The notes beneath the pieces were generated by a model, which saw nothing but the letters and a program-made list of their open reading frames with translations, did no database searches and had not been told where the DNA came from. A stretch of 64,000 nt of DNA from Camphora micrantha. Its lineage: Eukaryota; Streptophyta; Magnoliopsida; Laurales; Lauraceae. The DNA is taken from contig QPKB01000004.1 in assembly GCA_003546025.1 (NCBI GenBank), positions 16,596,570-16,660,569 of the forward strand. The letters run 5' to 3'. The position numbers were made by a program, and so were the translations under genes. Shown in pieces: positions 36,901 through 49,100 of the stretch (positions within the stretch are counted from its first letter, which is position 1; every line of letters begins with the position of its first letter).

Positions 36901-39900
36901 CGGCCTACGAGGTGCATGTGTAGGAGGTCTTTCAGTCTCCTCAATGTCTGGATCTTGACGGGGTTGTTTTTGACTAAATGCCCGACGCAAACTCGCTCCC
37001 CCCAGTCCGGATGACCCACCCTGCTCATATTGGCTACCTCTAGTGGCTGCTTCATATTGCATTCTTCTCCTCTCTTCCTCCTCCTGAAGTGACCTCACAC
37101 TTTCTCTCCTAGCCCTCCTCATTTCTGAGTCTTCATCGTCATCATCAGAAGAACCAAATACTTCTTCTCTGCATGCATCAAATTCCTCAGTTCTTCTTTT
37201 TTCTTGCACAACTTTTTTTTGTGCAGATGCATTAAGGAGCTCCTGCATTTCGACTCTCACATTTGGTGGCACTTTATGACATTTCATCACCTGTCCTGAT
37301 ACATGTGCCAAGTGTTGTTTCAATCGAGTAATCCCGCCATTGAGCACTCGTCCACAATAATTACATTTTACTTTACTTTTGCTTCCGACTGCTTCACTGT
37401 GGCTCCATGCTGGATCTATGTTACGCACCATCTTGTTTCTATAAAATAAGAAATTCATGTAATAGTAATACTCTAACAAGTAACAACAATTATTTTTAAA
37501 AAACAAAAGTAATAAAATCATTTTCAAAATCCTAATTATATAGATCAAGTATAAAAGTATGTAGATCAATCATTTACACACCATAAAATGATCATGAATC
37601 ATTAAAAGAACATATTTATGATGAAATCCCCAAAAAAATGATATATTATAATTCAAATATTAAAAAATCCGAAAATAAAAAAAATAAAATAAAAATAGAA
37701 ATCATGTTTATGACTATGAAACATGTGGATCTATCATCTACACACTATTAATAAGCCCTTGGTATTACAAATATTCTAACAAGTAACAACAATTATTTTT
37801 AGGAAAAAAAATTTAATAAAATCATTTTCAAAATCCTAAATATATAGATCTAGCATAAAAATATGTAGATCAATCATTTACACACCATACAATGATCATG
37901 AATCATTAAAAGAACATATTTATGATGAAATTCCCAAAAAATGATATATTATAATTCAAGTATTAAAAAATCCGAAAATAAAAAAATTAAAATAAAAATA
38001 GAAATCTTGTTTATGACTATGAGATATGTGGATCTATCATCTACACACTATTAATAAGCCCTTGGTATCACAAATATTCTAACAAGTAACAACAATTATT
38101 TTTATGGAAAAAAAAATTAATAAAATCATTTTCAAAATCCTAAATATATAGATCTAGCATAAAAATATGTAGATCAATCATTTACACACAATAAAATGAT
38201 CATGAATCATTAAAAGAACATATTTATGATGAAATCCCCAAAAAATGATATATTATAATTCAAATATTAAAAAATCCGAAAATAAAAAATAAAAATAAAA
38301 TAGAAATCATGTTTATGAGTCTATAACTATGAGACATGTGGATCTATCATCTACACACTATTAATAAGCCCTTGGTATCACAAATATTCTAACAAGTAAC
38401 AAGTAACACCAATTATTTTTAGGAAATTTTTTTTTTAATAAAACCATTTTCAAAATCCTAAATATATAGATTTAGCATAAAAGTATGTTGATCAATCATT
38501 TACACACCATAAAATGATCATGAATCATTAAAAGAACATATTTATGATGAAATCCCCAAAAAATGATATATTATAATTTAAATATTAAAAAATCCGAAAA
38601 TAAAAAAAATGGAAATTTTTTGTTTAAAAATCATGTGCATGAGTAGATCTAGCATGAAAGTATGTAGATCTAACTTCTACATGAAGAAGACAACACAAGT
38701 GACAAACCCATGATTTCTATGCTTAATCTAAATTTTTTTTCAAAAAAAAAACACATAATAAAAATATAAAATGCTTTAAGTTGATTTTCTCATACCTTAG
38801 ATGATATTTTCTTCAAAAAATAGTTGTGGGATTTGAAAATATGCAAGAGGGAGTGTGGCTGCTGCTATGGGTAGTAAGGAGAGGAAAAGAGTGGAGAAGA
38901 AGATGAAGATGGGGAAAGAATTGCAAAAACTAGGGTTTTTACCCTTTTTATATCATCTCGGCCGATATTTTCAGATATCGGGAAAACCGATATTATCCAA
39001 AATCTCGGCCGAGATGGCCGAGATTTTGGCGATATATTGCCGAGACCGATATCTCAGCGAGATATCGGCTCGGTATCGGCCGATATTTTCAACAATGTAT
39101 ACAAGGGAACTTGATCAAATTGCATATTTCTTACAAAGGCAGTTAGGAGGAAACCATCGAATGATTTTGCCAAGCTGGTCTTAGTAAATATATATGCACT
39201 AGCTTAAGGGGTTATGAGTTAAGCATGGTGCTAAGTACCGGCCACATTATCAGCCGTAGCAGTTGAGGCCGCTTCACTATTTTGAAGATAGCGGCTCTAT
39301 GGTCTAAAACCTAGTAGAGCCAAACAATTTTAATTTAAAACACTGTTTTTTATATTTCTTCTCCTCAATAGCCTTTCCTAAAGTTGTTTCTACCCTTATA
39401 TGGTTCCAAATCACTAACAAACACAAGATTAGCTACTACATAAGATTCAATTTTTTTTACCACTTGAAAAATTCGCACCGCTATGCTGCTACATATCGCC
39501 GCAATCGGTACGTAGCGTTTTGGCCACCGGCTGCTACAGCCGCCGCAACTGCTGTTTAGATCCTTGAAGTTAAGAATATGATTTATTTGTAAACCAACAA
39601 TTACAAGGGCTTTTATGTAATTTAGGAAAATATAGTTTATTTTTGCAAAAAAATAATAAAACTAAAAATATAACTATTGTCATCCAAGCTAAGGGCAATC
39701 AAGCTATACACTTTTATTTCAGAAATTCTTCTTCCTTTGTTATTTCTCATTTTTTTCTCTTCCTAGGGATTTTTTGACTTCTTTAAGAAAAAACCCTAAA
39801 TTGTATTAAAAATTGTCTCTCAAATAGTTGTAGTTTGATATTTTGATGGTGGCCACTGAGATAGTCGCTCTACACAGTGCTCTCTGTTCTCATCAAATTT

Positions 39901-42900
39901 TGCTCTTTCGCGCGGCGGCGGGGGAGGACTTTATGAGTCCACTCAGGACTCGACTGAGTTTGGCTTGTTTTTATCAGAAGGGTGATTAAAATGAGCAGGG
40001 ACTTGAATAGGGTGAAAAGATGTCCTTAACTTGGTTAGGGTTTGGACTTTTTTTGTAATCATGATAGTTAATAAAGGGGTTATTATAATTTTGTTAAGTT
40101 TTTCATACACCCCTAATAAATCATGGCTGTGTGGTTGTGCAGGCGCACATCTTTTTATCAATAGCACTTCTTCATCCAAAAAGAAGCTTTTGGTTGTACC
40201 TTTAGCCTTGGACACTAATCTTCCTCTATGAATACAACATTGTAGATCACTTAATGTCATTGATGCATTATCTACTTGTAGGGTAACAATGTCGCATGTT
40301 CTTGTGAGGTTGGCTTGGGTACTAATCTTTGTTAGTATGACATATACTTATTAGAAAAAAGCTGCCTTTTGTTTTGAGATTATATCAATTTATATGTCAA
40401 CTGATAAGGATATCTGTTTAGATTCTAATTGTGGTTCCACAGAATAATGATTTTAAAATGTATCTATTTTTTTTTTTTTTAACAGCCCACAAGAGGTCAT
40501 GAAATGTATAGTTTTTGTGAAGAGGATCATTGTAGCAAGATCATTGGCATTCATCCTTGGGAACTTGGAATCTTTATCTCATTGGAAGTGTGAGTTCCTT
40601 GTGGGGTTTCATTCGGGACTAAAGAATATGTCTAGAAAAATGATGAATGGCATTGTCGAGAAATTTCGCTCTGGAAAGGTACTGCCATACATTGTGATGT
40701 AATGATGTCATGGTGCTTTAGTTATAATGACCACAAGCATTAAAGATGTCCTTTTTCTTGTACCATTTGTATTTCCTATGATGCTCTTATGCAATAAAAT
40801 TCAAGAAATGTTTCTACTGTTGTTACCTTTTCCTGTATACACATGATTTTGATCTTAGGTGAGTGACACCTCTGTGAAGCCCAATTCTAGGCCCCCTTGT
40901 GATCCCTCCCTCCACCCCTCAGATGAAAGGTCTTCCCTTGAATGACCACTTGACCAGATTTACCCCCCTTGCAGACTGGTCTCACTGTCAGATCAGAGAT
41001 CGGTATATTATGAATGTTGATTTTGGGGGGCCTCATGAGTCATGAGTCATATCTCAATCATGTGAGATTCATTGGATGTCAAATATCCCCTATTTAAACC
41101 TACAACAATCCGTTCTGACTGGTCCTAGACCCTAGGTGGGTCCTATAGGCCGTGCTCTTACACAATCTCCATTGGTGATGCAAATTATTCATATCTCAAT
41201 TATGATAGATCCATAGATCTAAAAATTCCCTCCCGCGCTTACTATTTAAAAGCCTTGAACCAATCCATTGATACTGGTTCTAACAACCTAGGGGGGTCCT
41301 ACGGGGCTCTTGCCCATTATCTCCTTGGGCGACATCACTCAAGAGGTCATGTCCGATATATATTTATCGGTCAAGGTCATCATATATAATTGGGCTATTA
41401 TTGTCAATATTTGGATTAGGCTATCATTCCATCTTCTTAATTCATGTGTTATTAGTATTGTATGATTTTAACCTCACTTTTCTCATTTCTGCTTCCTCCT
41501 TTCCTTTTCTTCTTTTTAACAGGAAATTTCTTGCATCCTTAATTCCTTATTACCAAAGTTAGAAACTGAGCTCCAATAGTTGTGATATATCATATCTGTA
41601 TCTGTGCATTGTTAGTTGTCTACAGATGGAATGCTTATTGCTTAATTTGGAAGATTCTGCATTGCTGTAGGTCCCATCATTTCTTTCTTGAGAGGGAACA
41701 ATGATCACATGTACATGCAATGATAATCCATCCAGTTAATGAATTGCCGAAGAAAAAAATAACACAATCACAATGTTAATGAACATCCTGATACAAAATA
41801 TTTTTTAAGCTTGTTAAGGCAGTGCAGCTTGCGCGCATGGCTCCTCTCCTTTCCTACTTTCTCCCTTTCTCTTTTTAGTTCCCTTTTTTAAAAGATCTTT
41901 CTCTATAATGAAATTTCCATTTTTTTCCCGTTCTCTTTTTTAGTTTCTTCTTATGAAATTGTCTCTTCTATTCTTTCCTATTTTTCTTTTTCTTATTTGT
42001 CTTCAGTTAGTTTCCTCTTTGAAAATTCCCACCTTTATTGCACCCGTGTTAATTAAGTGTATGATAGTCCTAACGGCTTCAACACTAGACTTTGATGGAA
42101 CAAAGGAATTAAGAAGTAATAGTTGAACAATTGCAAGAATATGCTGATTATTCTATTCAGCTGCCCCATTTTGTTATGGGTTTCACAAGAACATTGAGAT
42201 TCAATCCTTTGTCCTTTAAGAAAGATTGGAATTGAGCAGACGTGCTCATTGTTATGGAAAATTTCTTTTCAAGGAGGGAAACAAATTCTTTTAAGTATGC
42301 AAAAGACATCAGCATGAGTATTAAAAAATAAACCCAAGTATAACTACTAAAGTCATCATTAAAAGTATTCAAGTATTTGTATCCATGATGAGAAATAATA
42401 TGTGCACAATCCCAGACATCAGTATGTACCAAGTCTAAAGAAGCATGAGAAACAATTTCACTAAGAGGAAATGACAAAGTTTTGCCTTTAGCCCTGGCTA
42501 CACCAACTACAATAAATAGCATTATGAGAAGAGTGTTTAATATCAACTACACCAGAGTTCATCATAGCAATCAACTTATTAAAATGCAAATGTCCTAATT
42601 TACAATACCAGAACTAAAGATACTGTTGTTTGGAATCAGAGAAACTAGGAAGAAAGCTATTGGAGAAGCTCCAATTTCAATGCAAATGGTTGTCCATTCG
42701 CCCCCTCATGTCCGGCTTTCAAGTTTCCTGGTCTAGTATGAGTCATCCATTGTGAGAAAAAGAAACATGATAAGTGCTATCATCCAAGTTATTGAAGAAA
42801 AAAAGATTTGCTGCAAGTTTTGGAGCAAAGAGACATTTTTCAATTGAAGTGATGCTAAGATAGGGTACCAATGATGGAAATTGAGTTATGACGCCCATTT

Positions 42901-45900
42901 GTTGTATGAATATGATGGTTACCAGACACGGGTTTTGATATTTTCCAAATTTGCTGATGAGTTAATCATATGGTGTTTGGCATTGCATTCTACATACCAA
43001 ATATATGTAGAAGTTGTAGGTTCTTCTTAGAAGCGCATCGTGGTGAAAGCAGATGCAAAGGAATTTTAGACAATTTGTTACACACTGTCTGGATTAAGGG
43101 ACTTGTTGGAATCACCTGTGTTGGAAGAAATAAATGTAGTGGCAGCATTAGCTTGGTAAGTGGTTGCCGGTTGATTCTGAGGGTGTTTCCTGCATTCTGA
43201 AATCACATGGCCAGGCTTCTTTCAATAGTTGCACAGCTTACATGTTTTGAAGTTATTAACCAAGTGCCCAAATTCTTTGCAGCGAAAACATTGAAACTTA
43301 GTCCATTCCTTTTGTATTTTGCTTGAAATGTATTGGGTTTCATGAGAGAGTTGCATAGGTAAAAGTCCAGAAAAGCTTGTGACTTACAAATGACAATGAT
43401 GTTCCTCATGAAGTCATTCTTGTAAGCAGGTACCGAATGAAGGTTTTGGACTTATGTTAAACAAGTTGGCACAAATGGGTTCATATTCATGCCTCAATTT
43501 CATCAATAGCTGATGAAGTTGAGTGGTCTCATTATTCTTGTGAATAATACTGACTTATCTGGCACAGTAGCATGGATTAGAGATGCATATTTGAACCATA
43601 AAGTCATAACCCAGAGTAATAGTCCTGAAGTTCTTCTCTCCCCTCCCTGATTATATTCAACAATTTCATATTCCAATTGAAATCTATGAGGATCATCTTC
43701 TTGATTATAAACATGTCTCAGATGTTACCTCATCTCAGCTGCAGATTTATAGGGTTGAAGATTGAGGGCGATGGAAGGCTTAACAGAGTTTAGGATCCAA
43801 CTAATAACCGTAGCATTTTTCGCTGTCCATTTTGGCAGCTATCAGGAGCATCATATCATGATTTGTTTTTAAGATCAATGACGAATCCCCAGAGTTCTTT
43901 CCCTTGAACAATGTTCTGAAATTGAAACTCCCATAAACAGTAATTTGTGCCACCATATTTTACTTTATGATTTCTTATTTTTCTATCATGTCCATTAAAT
44001 GAAATATGAAAAAAAAAAAAATCCAAAAATCAGGTTGGGCGACCTTGACTACAGGAGGTATATTCTCAAGATCTGGAAGAAAGTTAATTGATTCCCCAAT
44101 CAGATGTTATAGATATGTTTGCAGATGAGTCCTATACTTTATGACTGAATCGTGATCAGGTTCAGATCAGAGGAGGTTAATGGCCGCGATGAAAACAGTT
44201 CCACAAAACTTTCAAATCTAAAATCTCCTAGGAACCCTCCGACCAGAATATAAAAATTCTCAAAAATGATGATAATACTTAGGAGAGAAGGGTGACCAAG
44301 ATTGTAGAGACCTGAACTGTGATGAATCACTAGTGGGACCCTCCTGCTGATCGTGTAACCTGCCTGATATAGGTGCACATCTGCAAAAAAAAGACACTCC
44401 ACAGCAGCAGCAGATCCACAGATCTGAACAGAAAGAGTCTTTATCTTCTGGAATGTAACAAGAGCCCTGATACCATGACAAATGCACAAAACAATAGAAA
44501 ATGGGAAAACTGAAGTGATCCTTTGCTATGGTTCCCCTTTTTATAATCCTTCATTCAACTATGTTTGGTAATTAAAATCAATTACAATCCCTTAATCAGG
44601 GAATTACAATCAATCAAGCATCCTCATTATATCAATAAAAATCCTAAGAAATCTCTAGTATAATTACAATCAATCAAGCATCTTAAGGTGTATTTGGAAT
44701 ACTATACGCAAGGTGATCCAGAAGACACTTGAGATTATATTCCTTCACAACAAGTACATCTTTGGGTGATGACCAAGGATGAAAATAGCGGTAGCGGCGG
44801 GCGTAGCGGCCTGCCGCCAAAATGCTATGTAGCGGGCGATACGTAGCGTAGCGGTGCGATTTGGAAAAATCGTCAAAAAAATATGAAAAAATTCTAGAAA
44901 ATCTAGAATATTGGAAAATGAGAGAAAATGTATTTTTTTTTTGCAAAAGTAACTAAGGTAAGGGGACGTAGCGGTCCCCTCATTGTATAAGGTCCTGTAT
45001 CGCTGTCTAAATAGAAAATAATAGTAATGATCATTTTTTTCACATGTGTTCATGTTCCTTAGTTATGCTAACTTAGAAACTAATGAAAGGCTTATAAAAG
45101 AAAAAACTATGTCATGAAGTTAAGACTTAAGAGTACCTAGAGAAAAAAATACATCTACCAAAGGGGGTGTCTAATAGGATGTACTTAGAGAAGAATCATT
45201 GAAAATAACTCTTTGTATCGACTATAATTCGGCAAGATAATGTGCTTTTTGGTGTTCTTTTAAACATAAAAGAGTAGAAGACTTGTGTAGAAATGTTATT
45301 TGGAGAGAAGAAAAAAAAAAAAAAAAAGAGTCTTATTTTGCATTTTAAAAAAAATTTGAAAAGTAGGAATTTTCTCACCTCGTAGCGGCCCCCGTAGCGG
45401 CCCCGTAGTGGACGTAGCGGCCGCTACGGGTGCGGCGGCCGATAAATCGGCCGTAGCGTAGCGGTGGCGGCCGCTACGGCCGATATAGCGGCCGCTACGT
45501 AGCTATTTTCATCCATGGCGATGACCACCTAAGCAAGGGGTAGAGGAGGGCAGCGTAAAAATTCATCCCCAGAGGACTGTTGCTCTCCATTAGATTGGAA
45601 CTTCAAAATAAGATGCCTTACAAAGCTACTAAAATTTTGAGAGCAAATATCAAGTGGATTAGATGATCATATGGAGCTTATTTTTTGCCTAATTTGGCAA
45701 CCAGATCTTTCTGCTTCCATAATTTTCATGCATCTAGATTATGACATATATTTGCTTCTCATCATTTTGGTTTTTAAGTATTAAGTTAGACATGTTGTCA
45801 CAATTCATTAGTGTAATTCCGTTTTGACTGTTGGATGTAGCAGCTGAATCTACTGGTTGCAACTAGTGTGGCTGAAGAAGGACTTGATATTCAAACCTGC

Positions 45901-46078
45901 TGCCTTGTGATACGATTTGATTTACCAGAAACCGTTACCAGCTTTATACAGTCTAGAGGTCGTGCGCGCATGAATCATTCTGAATATGTGTTTCTGGTGG
46001 ACAGGTGATCCCTCAGCACATTGTTTATGCTACTTTTTACCATTTGTTTTCTGTTTCTTCCTATTTTTACCTCCCTCC

Positions 46079-46109
<31 letters not shown>

Positions 46110-49100
46110 TCTCTCACACATTTTTACTAACACCTGTCAACATTGCAGAGGAAATCAGCACCATCTAAACTTGATAAATGAGTTTATATCCAAGGAAGAA
46201 AATATGAACAAGGAAATTGTATGTAGGTCATCCATGGAAACATTTAATGATTTGGAGGAAAAGAGGTATATAGTTGATTCAACTGGTGCCTCCATAAGCA
46301 GTGGATCTAGTGTTGGATTGCTTCATCATTACTGTTCAAAGCTTCCACGAGATGAGTATGCCCTCTATTCATTTCTCTGGTCTATTGTTCTCATATACAT
46401 ATTTCCTGGATTTTGTAAGTCAACTGTTTCCCTTTGTAATTTTGGTGTTCCAAATGCTGCCCATTAACTGCATTAGACTAGAGTGATATAGTTTTGGAAA
46501 TCAATCAATCCTAACACGAGTTGGGATTTTATTAACCAATAAATTAATTAGGAAAATAATGGCCATAAACAAAACCTATGATGCTTCATGAATGAAAAAG
46601 GCACAAGCTTGAAGTTTCCTTTGCTCTCGTTAAGCAGTTCGTGAATGGGGTTGCCGACGCTCTAGCTACAATGGGTGTTGGGAGTGACAATCTCGTCATT
46701 GACAATTGTATCTCTTTAGCTTTGTGAGCTGTGGCTCAGGGGTTTGGTTTTTTTCCTTTTCTTCCCTTTTGTTTGGTTTCCTTTGTTGCTTCTCAGTATA
46801 TGTCTCTAATGCTGGTTTGCCCTTAATAAAATCTCGTTACCATTAAAAAAAAAAAAACGAAAGAAAGAAAGAAAATGGCACAGCCAAATAAAACCTATGT
46901 ACTAAGATAAAAATAAAATAGAATAATCTAGCCCAAGTGGGGACACAAGCGCCACACGATATTGTGTCATCCCTAACTTGTCCTTTGACAAATCGAAGGT
47001 GAAAAATTAGAGATATTTGGGTTCAATCGAAAGAGATAGACACACCCAATCATAGGATTAGATCTATCAACCCTCTATTTAGCCAAGAAATACGCCATTT
47101 GCCGACCTCACAACATAATTGAACTCCACTTGAATTAAAGATGAACTTAATTTCATTGAAGTAGAATTGAAATCTCCAAGGGACAAATGGCAAAGGAGGA
47201 AACCCAAGAAATTGCATTTGACGAATCACTTTTCACTACCAATTTATGAAAATGAGGGGCACAAATTCGAAGAGCTGCTAAAATTGCCTTGACTTTCTCC
47301 TGATTAGACTCTGCAATGCCCACATTCTTAGTAACCATTGCGAAAACAGCCACTTCACAATTATGAAGTACACCCCTTATGCCCTGCTGGGCCAGGCTTA
47401 CCCCTCGTCGCCTCATCTAGGTTGAACTTCAAAACACGTACTAGAGGGGAAGATGAAGTGATTACTTTTTTCATCTTGGAAGGACCACAAAACCGTGAAG
47501 CACTCCTAGTTACGCATAATACCATCAACTTTCTAACTATCGACCTCACTCCTTAAGGATGCCCATTTCGTGATTCTACTGGTCACATTAAACGACAGAT
47601 CATCCACGGACATTGATGCGCCTTTGAAAATATTGTCATTCCTCTCTTTCCAAATTGACCATAAAATGGAAAAAGGCACTAGTTTCCATAGAACAACACC
47701 ACACCCAAACATTGGATTCATCTTCGAAGTCTCTATAAAGCTCACCAAAGAACCCAGAAGACACATAAGATACCACATCAAACAATTTGCACCATAAACC
47801 AGAAGTGAACTCACAAAATATGGTCTATTGTTTCTTCATAATTTCCTCCAAGGTAGCATACATTAGAGATAACTTATAACAAAATACCTCTCCTTTTAAG
47901 ATTATCCACAGTTGAAACTTTGCCTGACTCCCCTAGTCAACAAAACGACTCCATCCTCTGTGGAGCCGAACCCAACCATATCAGAGAACTGAATGGCTTT
48001 TCCCTTGGCATCTCCTCCATCTCAGTGACGCAGTCAAGGGTGGGCACTGAAACCAGTGATGCATTTATGATATCCGATACTACTGTTACGGCAGTATTTA
48101 GAGATTGTCGTACTTCTTTCAGACTTGACAATGCAATATAATAGTGATTGATTTCCTCTGGATGATCAAACCACCAACACAAACATGCCAATGGACAGGA
48201 GATGTTGACAGAAACTTCACACGAGAGAAGAAAACAGAAATAAAAGACTTGAACTGTGCCTTTTTCCAATATTATTAAACTGTTGTCTCCAAGCTGAACT
48301 ACACAGTGGACCTTTATAATGAATATATTGCCCAAAACACCTAATTTCAGCAAGAATATCCCATGATTCTTTTACTAGGCACTAATTAGCAACTACTAAT
48401 AAGATAGTGGAAGGAAATCAACAATTGATAAGAAATAAGGTTTTTTTTTTAAGTGGTTGTTGTTCCAGACATTTTCCACAAAATTGAACTTAGGACCCAC
48501 GTTGGCCATCTGAAGGAGAAGTGGACCCTGCCTGCTGGCCGTACACTCATGGGCGACCATGGATGTGCTGGTTGCAGTTGGGTTTGGGCCCATGTGAACC
48601 TTCAACTGTCCAGCCCAAACAACCCACACGACACCTCTTTCGTGCACTGTTATGTATTGCAGTTTCTATTCATATTTGCATAAACAGCACTTTAATTTAT
48701 GTGATTATTCAAACAGCCCCTACAGGTGTATGACTTGGAAACTGTACCTTTTTTGTGGCTCCATAATGCAGTTGGGAGTTCTACAGATGGGGTCGGACCC
48801 CATGTGTTCGATCAAATCTTCCATGAATGTCAAAGCCTGCTCAACCACTTGATCATCAAATCCATCCGCGTCACTTAAAAGAAAAGTACTTCATCAAGAA
48901 CACATGAGGGACAAGACTTCCAAACATGAATGCCCTCTTCCCTGCAAATAAAAATGTCAGAAAGAAGGCTCAACAAAGACTTCAACTCCAACTTCTCAGA
49001 TGGATGCAAAGCCCCTCCTTGACATAACTCTCTTTAACTAATGAGTCTTTGTTAGACACCACCCTAAACAATCTAGGGAAAGGCGGCGGCAAAGGGCCCT

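Larger units (their letters stand above)
33545..39097 (-). mobile_element. Complete hAT DNA transposon (5.55 kb)
   Basis: Perfect 8-bp target duplication TATACAAG at 33537-33544 and 39098-39105. Terminal inverted repeats are CATGGTTTAAAATCTCGG and CATTGTTGAAAATATCGG (15 of 18 match). Both ends carry dense TCGG/TATCGG words for about 100 bp, likely subterminal binding sites for the transposase. Inside are a spliced BED/DUF659/hAT transposase gene (34114-37431, - strand) and a 304-bp tandem repeat array upstream of it. The integrity of ends and gene suggests a young, possibly autonomous, insertion. Confidence 0.94.
32242..40485 (+). other. DCL4 intron between exons h and i (8.2 kb)
   Basis: Bounded by gtgcgt and aacag. 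It carries a copia relic split by a complete hAT transposon, a hAT MITE just beyond it and about 0.8 kb before exon i without recognised features (39570-40485, including a short GC-rich patch at 39909). Confidence 0.85.
40679..45840 (+). other. DCL4 intron between exons i and j (5.2 kb)
   Basis: Bounded by gtactg and gatgtag. Contains a diverged tandem repeat (41026-41330), a copia relic (42157-44475) and a hAT MITE (44774-45517). Segment 41330-42150 holds nothing I recognise. Confidence 0.8.

Noticed and set aside
38855..39184. Open frame MAAAMGSKERKRVEKK as a gene
   Set aside because: It overlaps the right end of the hAT element (TCGG subterminal repeats) and continues into the copia relic; no family resemblance.
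46021..46467. Separate gene over exons j-k of DCL4
   Set aside because: The frame reads through the CT-rich 144-bp intron into exon k; splice sites and DCL4 similarity favour the exon model.
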